Part shown: piece after piece, positions 16,347-24,979 of the stretch
How the letters are laid out: every line of letters starts with the position of its first letter
Numbering within the stretch: the stretch's first letter is position 1
Assembly (NCBI GenBank): GCA_947478455.1
Contig: CANJWR010000025.1
Location: forward strand, 1-36,982
Source: Beijerinckiaceae bacterium
GTDB taxonomy: Bacteria > Pseudomonadota > Alphaproteobacteria > Rhizobiales > Beijerinckiaceae
Reading direction: 5' to 3'
Length of the DNA stretch: 36,982 bases
Notes under the pieces: model-generated
The model's database searches: none
The model's input: the letters and a program-made list of their open reading frames with translations, nothing else
Told to the model about the DNA's origin: nothing
Translations under genes and position numbers: made by a program

Positions 16347-16718
16347 TCACTCTGCGCCTGGCGCGAAAACCCGGATGCGGTGGCCATCGGGATCGAGCGC
16401 CACAAAGGTCCGACCAAAGTCCATCGCGGTCGGCGGCTGCGCTATAATGAGTCCCCGAGCCTTCCAGTCTGCAAAAGTCGAATCCACAGCGGCGGCGTCT
16501 CCGACTGTCATGGCGATTTCGCTGGAGCCAGGCTCGCCGACTGGCACGGGTTCAACCGTGTCGCGCTTCCACAGGCCAAGCATCACGCCGTCACGCAATG
16601 GCAGCATACAAAAGGTGGGCGAAGATTCGATCACCGGCTTGTCGAGCAGGCCTGAATAGAAATCCGCGCTCTTCGGCGGGGTGTCGACATAGAGCAGGAC
16701 AAAGCTGAATTCCGTCAT
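16347..16718 (-). CDS. VOC family protein (glyoxalase/bleomycin-resistance fold)
   Basis: A 123-residue single-module protein of the vicinal oxygen chelate superfamily. The pattern is a first beta-alpha unit ([28 protein letters not shown]) and a C-terminal strand [18 protein letters not shown], the usual DPDGH signature near the end. Two modules per active site are expected, so it probably dimerises. AGGAG lies 6 nt before the ATG at 16718. It starts divergently from tyrS. The substrate is unknown; many such proteins in these genomes are uncharacterised. Confidence 0.85.
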   Translation of the reverse strand: MTEFSFVLLYVDTPPKSADFYSGLLDKPVIESSPTFCMLPLRDGVMLGLWKRDTVEPVPVGEPGSSEIAMTVGDAAAVDSTFADWKARGLIIAQPPTAMDFGRTFVALDPDGHRIRVFAPGAE

Positions 16719-16881
16719 GTTGATCTCCTGTTTTGCGCAGCGACGTTCGCCGCGTTGGGGAGGTTCTAGGGCGCCGGAGTGTCAGTTATTGTCAGGAGCG
16801 TGCGCGCCTCGCCGTGCGGGGACGCCATTGCGCGTTGCGGCGACTGCCCGTAGAAAACCTGCCTGCCCAATGAGGATTGCG

Positions 16882-18141
16882 ATGTCCGCCGATTTTCGAC
16901 CGAAGTCCGACTTTCTCGCCACGCTCATCGAGCGCGGCTTCGTGCACCAGTGTTCCGATTACGAGGGGCTGGACGCTAAGGCGAAAGCGGGCGAGTTGAT
17001 CGCCTATATCGGTTTCGACTGCACGGCCTCGTCGCTGCATGTGGGCTCACTGCTGCCGATCATGATGCTGCACTGGCTGCAGAAGACCGGCGGCAAGCCG
17101 GTGCCGCTGATGGGTGGGGGCACGACCCGCGTCGGCGATCCGTCCGGCAAGGACGAGAGCCGCAAGATGCTGACCATCGAGCAGATCGACGCCAACAAGG
17201 ACGGCATCAAGCAGGTCTTCTCGAAGTTCCTGACCTTCGGTCCGGGCAAGACAGACGCCATAATGCCCGATAATGCCGAATGGCTGACAGCGCTCAACTA
17301 CATCGAGTTCCTGCGCGAGGTTGGCCGTCATTTCTCGGTCAACCGAATGTTGTCGATGGATTCCGTCAAGATGCGGCTGGAGCGCGACCAGGAGCTTTCC
17401 TTCATTGAGTTCAACTACATGTGCCTTCAGGCCTATGATTTCGTTGAGCTCAACAAGCGCTATGGCTGCATTCTCCAGATGGGCGGATCGGACCAGTGGG
17501 GCAATATCGTCACCGGCATCGATCTCGGTCGTCGCATGGGCACACCGCAGCTTTACGCACTGACCGCGCCGCTGCTCACGACCTCGTCGGGCGCCAAGAT
17601 GGGCAAGACGGCGGCGGGTGCGGTTTGGCTGAATGCCGACATGCTGCCGGTTTATGACTACTGGCAGTACTGGCGGAACACCGAGGATGCGGATGTAGGC
17701 CGCTTCCTGCGCCTTTTCACCGTGATGCCTATGGATGAAATCCGCCGCCTCGAACAGCTCGGCGGCGCAGAGATCAACGAGGCCAAGAAAATTCTGGCGA
17801 CCGAGGCGACGGCTCTGGTCCATGGTCGCGAGGCGGCGGCGCAAGCATCCGAGACCGCCCGCAAGACATTCGAAGAAGGGATCACGGCCGATACGCTGCC
17901 GAGCGTGATGATTCCCGCAGCGGAACTTGCCGCCGGCGTTGGCGTGCTGAGCGCTTTCGTGCGGGCAGGGCTTGTGGCCTCGACCGGCGAAGCGCGCCGT
18001 CAGGTGAAAGGCGGCGGGTTGCGGGTCAATGACGTCGCCGTTTCGGATGAGCGCGCCAGCCTTTCAACAGCACAACTTGTCGACGGAGTGATCAAGCTAT
18101 CCATGGGCAAGAAAAAGCACGTTCTGCTGCGGTCGGAATAA
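16882..18141 (+). CDS. tyrS: Tyrosyl-tRNA synthetase
   Basis: A 419-residue class I aminoacyl-tRNA synthetase that charges tRNA-Tyr. The HIGH-type motif is His53-Val-Gly-Ser56 in [11 protein letters not shown], and the KMSKS-type loop reads KMGKT at about 238-242. The tyrosine pocket is recognisable in YDFVELN and GGSDQWGNI. The C-terminal S4-like RNA-binding domain follows ([19 protein letters not shown]). The ATG at 16882 is supported by GAGGA about 6 nt upstream and a good family N-terminus; an in-frame ATG at 16870 adds four residues without a Shine-Dalgarno. The stop codon abuts the stop of the convergent AsmA-like gene with no gap, so any terminator must lie inside the neighbouring coding sequence. 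Confidence 0.96.
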   Translation: MSADFRPKSDFLATLIERGFVHQCSDYEGLDAKAKAGELIAYIGFDCTASSLHVGSLLPIMMLHWLQKTGGKPVPLMGGGTTRVGDPSGKDESRKMLTIEQIDANKDGIKQVFSKFLTFGPGKTDAIMPDNAEWLTALNYIEFLREVGRHFSVNRMLSMDSVKMRLERDQELSFIEFNYMCLQAYDFVELNKRYGCILQMGGSDQWGNIVTGIDLGRRMGTPQLYALTAPLLTTSSGAKMGKTAAGAVWLNADMLPVYDYWQYWRNTEDADVGRFLRLFTVMPMDEIRRLEQLGGAEINEAKKILATEATALVHGREAAAQASETARKTFEEGITADTLPSVMIPAAELAAGVGVLSAFVRAGLVASTGEARRQVKGGGLRVNDVAVSDERASLSTAQLVDGVIKLSMGKKKHVLLRSE

Positions 18142-21100
18142 TTACCGGGCCGGGGCGATCGACAACGGCATTGCGGGTGCTCGTTGCGGCGCAGGCTCCG
18201 GCGCTGGCGGCAGACCGACTCCGAAAATCTTGCGGAAAATGCCGGGCGCAATAGCCGATAGCGGATTGATGGTGAGCAGCGGCGCACTGGCTTTCCCGGC
18301 GATCTGGAACGTCACCGCAAACAGACCCTCGTTTGCGCCGCCGCCGATGATCGTGCCGAACAGCGGAATGCGGGCGAACAGATTGTTCAGCCCGTAGGCG
18401 GGCACGAAGGTTCCGGCGATCTGCACACGGTCGCGGCCATAATCGATCATGCCTTCGGCGCTGAGGCCGATCTCGGGACCATTGAGAACAGCGTCGCGCA
18501 GATCGAGCCGTGTTGGCGTTCGGATGAAGTTCAATTGCAACTTGTTGAACTGGGCGGCGGCGATGTTGATCGCCCCGGCGGCGTCACGTTGCGGCGCTCC
18601 TTCGGTCACCAGACGTCGCAGGGCTGGCTCGTCGCGAACGCGGAAGTCAGCGACATTCAGGTAGCCTTCCACTTGACCTTCGCGCACCTGCGCGGCGAGC
18701 GTCAGGGCTCCACCCTCCATTCGCCGGTAGAGATCGATGAAGGACAGCAAAGCCCCGCCGTCGTTGCTGCTGAGCGAAATGGCCGACGAGCCGGGCGAGG
18801 CGCCAGGCGTCATTTGTCCGACCAAACTGGCGTTGCCCAGTTTGCCGCGAATATTGAAGTTCGAAATTGCGCCGCCGCGCCCGGCATAGCGGATTTCCGC
18901 GCCGGAAATCGTTTGGCGGTTGTTTCCGGTGAGGAGCCCCGCTTTCAGGTCTAGATCGATGGCTTTCGCGGAGCCTGCGCCGTCGCGTCCCCCGCCGCCT
19001 TCCGGACTTGCGATTTTGCGGGTGAAGGGCCTTGCGTCCAGGTTGGTTGCGCGGATCACGAGCTTCATCGTGTCCTTTGTCTGCTCGACGTCGACCTTCA
19101 TGTCGTCGCCGGGGGACAGACGGACCTGCGAAAATTTTCCGCCGGTGAAGCCGCCGGTCGAATCCAGCGTCAGGACGCCATTGGCCATCACGCCGCCGCC
19201 TCCATCAAAAGCAAACTGCTCCAGTTGGGCGCCATTGTCGTGGGTGGTGACGCGAAAACTGGCTTTGGCGGCCTTGCCGGCTGGTTTTGAATATCCGGGC
19301 ACGAGCCCGTCTATCGTTGCGCGGGTGAAGTCGATCTCGACTTCGGGCCGGGCGTCTTCGCCGCGCGACAAATCCGACGTGAAGCGCGCCGCCACGGGGC
19401 CGGTAATGGCGCTGCCGGTCGGCCAGCCCTGCTTGTTGCGGGCGGCGTCGTCCAGCACGACCGAAATGGTTGATTCTGTAGGACCCTTGCCGTCGCGTCT
19501 GATTTCCATGGTCGCCGGCGTGCCGAACATGCGCCCTTGTCCGGTCGCCTTGAGAGTGGTGCGGTCGACCATGACAGTCAGAGTTCCCTGATCGAGCTTT
19601 TCAGCGCCGATCACCTTGTCCAGCGAGAAGCTGGAAACAGTTGCATTGACCCTGATGCGCGGATCGCCTGGATTGGCTTCCTGATTGAGATGCAGATCGA
19701 GCGTCAGTCGGCCATCGACCTGACCTTTGGCGGCGCGAGGGTCAATCGGCAGCCCGCCAAAATCCTTGAGCGCTTCGCGCGAGAGAATGTCTGCAACAGC
19801 GTCCAGTGGCCCGCTGGCGCGTGCGGTGATTTTCGCCACACTGGCTTCAGGGGCCAGATCGGCGACCACAAAGCTGGCTTCGCTCAGGGTCAGTCGGCGA
19901 TTTGGGGCGATCTGCAGCGCGCCCTTGCTGGCATTGAATGTAGCGGCCTTGCCGGTGATGCGGCCGACGCCGTCGATGCCTGACAGCGGCGGAACGCCGG
20001 GCAGAAAGGTTGCGGTTGCGTCGGACAGGCGGAAGGCGACCAACGTACTGGCTTCCGGAACCGGACGGCCTTTTTGCATGGCGATCAATGCGGCCGCATC
20101 GAAATCGATCTTGATCGAACCTTCTTCAATGATCCCGGCGCTCAGATGATCAATAAACCAGCCGCGCGCAGGCGGGGCGACGAATGCTGGCCAAAGACGG
20201 ATAAGCGCCCGCGCCTGCATCCTTCCCGATTGTCCGTTGATCTGGACAGACGGACCGCTTTCGCCCCACCCGATCCCGCCGGTGAAGGCGAGATCGACAT
20301 CCGGCCCACCCAATTCAAGATTTTGCAGTTCAAAAGTCCTGGCGGCCGGTCTGACCTTGCCCTCCAGCTTGATGCGGGGCAACAGAAGCGGCTTGTCTCC
20401 CGGGCGATCAGCGCCAATCGCACTGTCGGTCCCTCCTGCCAGCGAAATGGTCCAGGCTTCTTCACCCGCAAGGGGGGCCACAAGGCCGGTCAGGCTCAAA
20501 AGGGTGCTGTCGGATTCAATCCGTAGATTTTCGATAACCAGCTTCTTCTGGATCGGGTTCCAGTAGGCGATGCTCTGCAACTCGTCGATCAACTGGGGCT
20601 CGGCGTCCCTGTCGCGAAAATAGATGTAGCCTGCGCCAAGCGCTAGCCGGGCATTGGCGTCGAGCAGGGATCCATCAGCTGCCAGATTGAGTCTAAAACG
20701 CAACGAAATAGGCATGTCGAAATCGATTGGCGCTTCGCGTTGCCCGGAAAGGGCCAGAATATCGTCCAGCGCCACATCATCGAGGCTGATTGAGAGATCG
20801 CGTGCGCCGTCTGCGCCGCCACTCGTGACCGCAGTCGCCTGCCAGCGGCCAGCGCTGCCGTTGGAAGCTATATGCAGCCGCGCTGTTTCACCGGTGCGGG
20901 TGAACTCCAGTTCAAGCTGATCGAAAGTCGCTTCCTGACCACGCAACTGATCGTCCAGCACGAGGCGTCCGCTGGAAATCTCGAAGCTCTGTAGAGCGCC
21001 TGCGGGACCCATAGGGCTGGTGGCGATGTTGAGAAGCGTCCGCAGGCCTTCGACCAGTGCGCGGATCTCGCTCGGACCGGCGCTTGCGTGTCCTGACGGT

Positions 21101-21726
21101 GCAACCGCGCCGAATTCAGGCGGCGCGCCGGATTCCGGAATCACCGGGACGTCAGGCGTCGCCAAGTTGCCTTGAGTTTCGGACACCGGTCCAGCCAGCA
21201 CGATCGGATCGCTGCCTGCCGCAACCGCGAACGACCCATTTTTGAGGACGACGAGGCGCACATCGAGGCCGATAAGATCGAGTTTGGTCGGACGAATGTC
21301 GCCGAACACCAATCCGAGGGCCTCGACCGAAATTTCGGCTCGCGGGGCAAGCAGGACAGTCTGGCCGGTGGGCGAACGCACACGCAGACCATCTATGCCA
21401 AGCGCCGGCCCTTGCGCTCCCTGTCCGACGATTGTGGGGCCGACCTCGACCGTGAAGCCGTTCCCGATCCTCTCTGCCAGTGCCGAAGCGATCTTGGGCG
21501 CGAGACTTTCGAAATAGATCGGCCCGGAGCCGAGCCGCGCCCAGAAAATCGCTCCGGCCGACAGGCCCAGAAGGACAACTAAGAGGAGCGATCCCAGACA
21601 CACGGCGACAAGCTTGCGCAGGCGCTGCGGCAGGCGACGGCCCGTGCGAACGCACACGACCGGACCCCGATCCGGCGTGGAGGCGCTTTCGTCCGGCGAT
21701 CCGCCTGTATATGTTTGGTCGACCAA
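18142..21726 (-). CDS. AsmA-like/YhdP-type large envelope protein
   Basis: A 1194-residue protein anchored in the inner membrane by one helix at about 38-62 after an Arg-rich cytoplasmic tail; the rest is periplasmic. Repeated beta-strand-rich segments are seen throughout, and the C-terminus (GMIDYGRDRVQIAGTFVPAY followed by GLNNLFARIPLFGTII) is the usual AsmA-like C-terminal signature, where the GxxxxG and LxxIPL residues are conserved. Such proteins belong to the group of bridge-like lipid transfer proteins (YhdP, TamB, AsmA) that move phospholipid to the outer membrane; this role is inferred from the family. The start appears to be TTG at 21726, preceded by AGG only 3 nt away, so the exact N-terminus is uncertain by some residues. 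An Ala/Pro-rich tail ends the protein. Confidence 0.85.
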   Translation of the reverse strand: MVDQTYTGGSPDESASTPDRGPVVCVRTGRRLPQRLRKLVAVCLGSLLLVVLLGLSAGAIFWARLGSGPIYFESLAPKIASALAERIGNGFTVEVGPTIVGQGAQGPALGIDGLRVRSPTGQTVLLAPRAEISVEALGLVFGDIRPTKLDLIGLDVRLVVLKNGSFAVAAGSDPIVLAGPVSETQGNLATPDVPVIPESGAPPEFGAVAPSGHASAGPSEIRALVEGLRTLLNIATSPMGPAGALQSFEISSGRLVLDDQLRGQEATFDQLELEFTRTGETARLHIASNGSAGRWQATAVTSGGADGARDLSISLDDVALDDILALSGQREAPIDFDMPISLRFRLNLAADGSLLDANARLALGAGYIYFRDRDAEPQLIDELQSIAYWNPIQKKLVIENLRIESDSTLLSLTGLVAPLAGEEAWTISLAGGTDSAIGADRPGDKPLLLPRIKLEGKVRPAARTFELQNLELGGPDVDLAFTGGIGWGESGPSVQINGQSGRMQARALIRLWPAFVAPPARGWFIDHLSAGIIEEGSIKIDFDAAALIAMQKGRPVPEASTLVAFRLSDATATFLPGVPPLSGIDGVGRITGKAATFNASKGALQIAPNRRLTLSEASFVVADLAPEASVAKITARASGPLDAVADILSREALKDFGGLPIDPRAAKGQVDGRLTLDLHLNQEANPGDPRIRVNATVSSFSLDKVIGAEKLDQGTLTVMVDRTTLKATGQGRMFGTPATMEIRRDGKGPTESTISVVLDDAARNKQGWPTGSAITGPVAARFTSDLSRGEDARPEVEIDFTRATIDGLVPGYSKPAGKAAKASFRVTTHDNGAQLEQFAFDGGGGVMANGVLTLDSTGGFTGGKFSQVRLSPGDDMKVDVEQTKDTMKLVIRATNLDARPFTRKIASPEGGGGRDGAGSAKAIDLDLKAGLLTGNNRQTISGAEIRYAGRGGAISNFNIRGKLGNASLVGQMTPGASPGSSAISLSSNDGGALLSFIDLYRRMEGGALTLAAQVREGQVEGYLNVADFRVRDEPALRRLVTEGAPQRDAAGAINIAAAQFNKLQLNFIRTPTRLDLRDAVLNGPEIGLSAEGMIDYGRDRVQIAGTFVPAYGLNNLFARIPLFGTIIGGGANEGLFAVTFQIAGKASAPLLTINPLSAIAPGIFRKIFGVGLPPAPEPAPQRAPAMPLSIAPAR

Positions 21727-21892
21727 TGCCTGTTATCCGCCGTCCGGAAGGACGTTTCTCTCACGATTCGAGCCAGAATATAGGATTTCTACCGTCAAGG
21801 CGCTCGGTTCCGACCCGTTTGAGGTCGTAAAATCCGTGATTGCGCCTCACTCGTATGTCTATCAATTCGCAATGGGACGAAAGGAAGACCAA

Positions 21893-22366
21893 ATGGCGAA
21901 AGAATTGGCTGCCGGAGACAAGGCCCCGGCCTTCGAATTGCCGAAAGACGGCGGCGGCAAGGTATCGCTGGCGTCACAGAAGGGGCGCAAGATCGTCCTG
22001 TACTTCTATCCGAAGGACGACACGTCCGGTTGCACGGCCGAGGCCATCGACTTCAACGGCATGAAGGCCCAGTTCGAAAAGGCGGGCGCGGACATTTTCG
22101 GCGTGTCGCCAGATTCCTGCGCCAGCCACGACAAGTTCAAGGCCAAGCACGAACTTGGCGGCCTAACTCTCCTTTCCGACGAATCGAAAGCCATGCTGGA
22201 GGCCTATGGCGTCTGGAAAGAGAAGAGCATGTATGGGCGCAAATATATGGGCGTCGAGCGCACAACATTCCTGATCGGTCCCGACGGCAAGATTGCGCGC
22301 GTTTGGAACAAGGTGAAGGTGCCCGGCCACGCAAATGAGGTACTTGAGGCCGCAAAGGCGCTCTGA
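21893..22366 (+). CDS. bcp: Thioredoxin-dependent thiol peroxidase (Bcp/PrxQ)
   Basis: A 157-residue peroxiredoxin of the Bcp/PrxQ subfamily, which reduces hydroperoxides using thioredoxin. The peroxidatic cysteine is Cys47 in DDTSGCTAEA. The usual resolving cysteine five residues later is absent (the motif runs on as AEAIDFNG). A second cysteine, Cys76 in SPDSCASHDKF, lies where some PrxQ proteins carry the resolving residue in helix 3, so an atypical two-Cys mechanism is possible. The ATG at 21893 has AAGGAAG at a good distance; an open frame extends further upstream, but it enters the divergent gap with the AsmA-like gene. The cytoplasm is the expected location. Confidence 0.93.
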   Translation: MAKELAAGDKAPAFELPKDGGGKVSLASQKGRKIVLYFYPKDDTSGCTAEAIDFNGMKAQFEKAGADIFGVSPDSCASHDKFKAKHELGGLTLLSDESKAMLEAYGVWKEKSMYGRKYMGVERTTFLIGPDGKIARVWNKVKVPGHANEVLEAAKAL

Positions 22367-22393
22367 AAGCCCAGTATGAGTCTAAAAGGGCTT
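22367..22393 (+). terminator. Weak hairpin after bcp
   Basis: AAGCCC (22367-22372) and GGGCTT (22388-22393) form a 6-bp stem with a 15-nt loop directly after the bcp stop, followed by AAATTTT. The loop is long and the T run short, so it is a weak terminator candidate. Confidence 0.4.
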
Positions 22394-22426
22394 AAATTTT
22401 CCGAAAAAGTTAACCTTAATCGAGTG

Positions 22427-22478
22427 TGATGAACTCCTGATCTGCGCGGTGGAATCGCCGTGCAACTGGAGTTCATCA
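22427..22478 (+). promoter_or_regulatory. Hairpin that would mask the M23 gene ribosome binding site
   Basis: TGATGAACTCC (22427-22437) and GGAGTTCATCA (22468-22478) are perfect 11-bp complements. The right arm contains the Shine-Dalgarno GGAG and ends at the base before the ATG at 22479. Inside, GCGCGG (22444-22449) and CCGTGC (22458-22463) can pair over 6 bp with one G/T wobble. The folded leader would hide the ribosome binding site. Confidence 0.6.
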
Positions 22479-23957
22479 ATGTCGTTGCGTGACGAATTTC
22501 CGAAGGCCCGGGTTTCTGCGTCGCACTATTTTCTGACGCTGTCGCGCGGTGAAAAGTTGCGCTGTTTTGCGCTCAAGGCATGGCAAATGTGGACGTTCGC
22601 CACGCTGGTGCCGGCAGTTGCAGCGCTCTATCTGGGAGGAACCGCCTATCTGGTCTTTCGTGATGACATGTTGGCAGCCCTGATCCAGCGCCAGAATGAA
22701 ATGCAGTTCGCCTATGAGGATCGTCTGGCCGCGATGCGGACGCAGATAGATCGCGTGACCAGCCGCCAGTTGCTCGATCAGGATTCGGTCGAAGGAAAGG
22801 TTCAAAATCTCGTTGCCCGACAGGCCCAGCTTGAAAACCGCGCCACCCTGATGGCGATGCTGGCAGAGAACGCCGGCATTCTGCGCGACGCCACAGCCTC
22901 GATCCCTCGCACCGAAATGAAAATGCCCGTCGAGGCGGCAGGCAAGGGCGGCAAGGCCGCGCCCGCCACAACAGCTTCGCAGAAATCCTCCGCGCCGAAC
23001 GCGAAGAACGCTGGGCCTGCCGCGCCCCAGCTTCCGCCATCTGCGCTCGGATTTGCGCCCCTCGGTCCCGCTGCCGTTGACTCCATCATTCCGTTATCGA
23101 CGCCCAAACAAAAGGTCGACGCCAAACCGCGTCCCGAAGGACTCGAAATCGGCAAGGAAGCCGAATCGGCTCCGGCAGCGGCCGGTCAGCGCGCTGCAGC
23201 GTCGGCCGGCTCGATCAATCTGGCCGCTGACGCCGACCTGCCGCTGAAGTTTCGTCTTGGCTCAATCACCACCGCAATGGACCGTCTCGAGCAATCGCAG
23301 GTGAATGCGGTTTCCTCCATTGGCGGGGCGGCGAAACGGACCGCCCAGCGTCTGAAGACGGTGCTGACCGAATCGGGCCTGCCAGCCGAAAAGCTCACGC
23401 GTCCGGCAAAATCTGCCAGCGGCGTCGGCGGACCCTTCGTCCCCATGAAGCTCGACCCCAAGGCGTCGCCCTTCGAGGCTGAAGTCGCGCGCCTGCAGGA
23501 CGAAATGCTGGCGGCCGACAGTCTGCGTCGCGTGCTGCCCTATCTGCCACTGCGCACGCCGCTGGCGCGGCTCGACCAGACGTCGACTTTTGGAGCGCGC
23601 ACTGATCCGTTTCTTGGCCGCATGGCGATGCACACAGGGCTTGATTTCCGCGAGGCCCATGGGTCGCCAGTCTATGCAACGGCGGCAGGGGTCGTCGAAT
23701 CCGCTGGCTACAGCGGCGGTTACGGCAATATGGTCGATATCGATCATGGCAACGGCGTCGTCACTCGTTACGGCCATATGTCGGCGATCCTCGTCACCGA
23801 AGGACAGGTTATCCGGGCTGGCGAAGTCGTCGGGCGGCTCGGCTCGACGGGCCGGTCGACAGGCCCGCACCTCCACTATGAAGTCCGCATCAACGATGAT
23901 CCCGTCGATCCCTCGCGCTTCCTGAAGGCGGGAGCGAAGCTGTTCGGACCGGGCTAG
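22479..23957 (+). CDS. Membrane-anchored M23 family metallopeptidase
   Basis: A 492-residue envelope protein. The N-terminus is cytoplasmic (about 37 residues), then a membrane helix (WTFATLVPAVAALYLGG), then a likely coiled coil at about 60-130 and an Ala/Pro-rich linker. The C-terminal LytM/peptidase M23 domain starts near 380. All zinc and catalytic residues are present: His385 and Asp389 in MHTGLDF, and HLHYE near 464-468. An active endopeptidase that cuts peptidoglycan cross-links is therefore expected, in contrast to degenerate EnvC/NlpD activators. The ATG at 22479 has GGAG 7 nt upstream, inside the inverted repeat described separately; a GTG at 22449 would destroy that arrangement and is less likely. 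It is separated from bcp by 112 bp. Confidence 0.9.
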   Translation: MSLRDEFPKARVSASHYFLTLSRGEKLRCFALKAWQMWTFATLVPAVAALYLGGTAYLVFRDDMLAALIQRQNEMQFAYEDRLAAMRTQIDRVTSRQLLDQDSVEGKVQNLVARQAQLENRATLMAMLAENAGILRDATASIPRTEMKMPVEAAGKGGKAAPATTASQKSSAPNAKNAGPAAPQLPPSALGFAPLGPAAVDSIIPLSTPKQKVDAKPRPEGLEIGKEAESAPAAAGQRAAASAGSINLAADADLPLKFRLGSITTAMDRLEQSQVNAVSSIGGAAKRTAQRLKTVLTESGLPAEKLTRPAKSASGVGGPFVPMKLDPKASPFEAEVARLQDEMLAADSLRRVLPYLPLRTPLARLDQTSTFGARTDPFLGRMAMHTGLDFREAHGSPVYATAAGVVESAGYSGGYGNMVDIDHGNGVVTRYGHMSAILVTEGQVIRAGEVVGRLGSTGRSTGPHLHYEVRINDDPVDPSRFLKAGAKLFGPG

Positions 23958-24042
23958 GTCAGGGCAGGGCTGCCATGCGCGGCCAGAATTCGATTGCCTG
24001 ACGAGCGCGCAGCGCCTTATTGCGGAGCCAGAAAGGCTCCGC

Positions 24043-24978
24043 ATGTCCGTTGAACCCAAGGCTTCGTCCGGCGAAACAAAGTCTCGTTTCAGCCTCGCGA
24101 GCCTATTCGCCAATCCCTATCTGCTGCTCGCATTGGCGGGCCTACTTTGGTCCGGCAATCACATTGCCGGCCGGGCGATTTCGGGCGATGTGCCTCCATT
24201 CTTTCTGTCGGCGCTCCGCTGGCTGATCGGCGCGCTTGTGATCTATCCGTTCGCCCGCCCTCATCTGGCGCGCGACTGGCCGACCATCAGGGCGAGATGG
24301 AAGCCGATCCTGTTTCTGTCGATCCTCGGCGGCACGATTTTCAGCGCACTGCAGTATGTCGGACTGCAATGGACGACGGCGCTCAACGTGTCGGTCTTCA
24401 ACTCGTTCTCGCCGGTGATGATGGTGGCGGCGGGTGCCTTATTTTTTCGCGACAGGCTTGCGCCAATTCAGGTCGCTGGCATCCTGACGTCGCTGTGCGG
24501 TGTTTTGGTGATTGTCGCGCAGGGCGATCCGAATGCGCTGTCGGCCATGTCGTTTAACGCCGGCGATCTCATCATTCTGTTCAACATGGGAGTCTGGGCG
24601 GTCTATTCCGCTTGTCTGCGCATTCGCCCGCAGATGCACTGGACGAGTTTTACTTTCGTGCTGGCGGTGATTGCGACTGTGACGACAGTTCCGTTCGGGG
24701 CGGCGGAACTGGCTGCCGGCATGACATTCAAACCCAGCCTGAAGGCGTTTTTCGTCATCGCCTATGTGTCGACGCTGTCGGGAATTGTGGCCTTCGCGTT
24801 CTGGAATCGCGGCATTGAAATCATCGGCTCAAGTCGGGGCGGGGTGTTTCTCCACCTCATCCCGATATATGGCGCACTGCTGGCGACCACATTGCTGGGC
24901 GAGCATTTGCGGTCGTTCCACGTCGCAGGCTTCGTGTTGATCCTGTGCGGCGTCTATCTGGCCGTGCGGAAACGCTGA
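24043..24978 (+). CDS. EamA/DMT family transporter
   Basis: A 311-residue inner-membrane protein of the drug/metabolite transporter superfamily with two EamA repeats of five helices each. The first repeat begins LLLALAGLLWSGNHIAGR, the usual W-G/S-x-N pattern of helix 1, and the second begins near GDLIILFNMGVWAVYSACLR. The end of repeat 2 reads GALLATTLLGEHLRSFHVAG, matching the typical L-GE-L motif. AGAAAGG lies about 9 nt upstream of the ATG. Its stop is one base from the stop region of the convergent msrQ-like gene. Substrate is unknown; relatives export amino acids or metabolites. Confidence 0.9.
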   Translation: MSVEPKASSGETKSRFSLASLFANPYLLLALAGLLWSGNHIAGRAISGDVPPFFLSALRWLIGALVIYPFARPHLARDWPTIRARWKPILFLSILGGTIFSALQYVGLQWTTALNVSVFNSFSPVMMVAAGALFFRDRLAPIQVAGILTSLCGVLVIVAQGDPNALSAMSFNAGDLIILFNMGVWAVYSACLRIRPQMHWTSFTFVLAVIATVTTVPFGAAELAAGMTFKPSLKAFFVIAYVSTLSGIVAFAFWNRGIEIIGSSRGGVFLHLIPIYGALLATTLLGEHLRSFHVAGFVLILCGVYLAVRKR

Positions 24979-24979
24979 G

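Noticed and set aside
16780-16795. Direct repeat TGTCAG-TTAT-TGTCAG between the VOC gene and tyrS
   Set aside because: Two 6-bp units in a short gap are expected by chance; no promoter elements are aligned with them.
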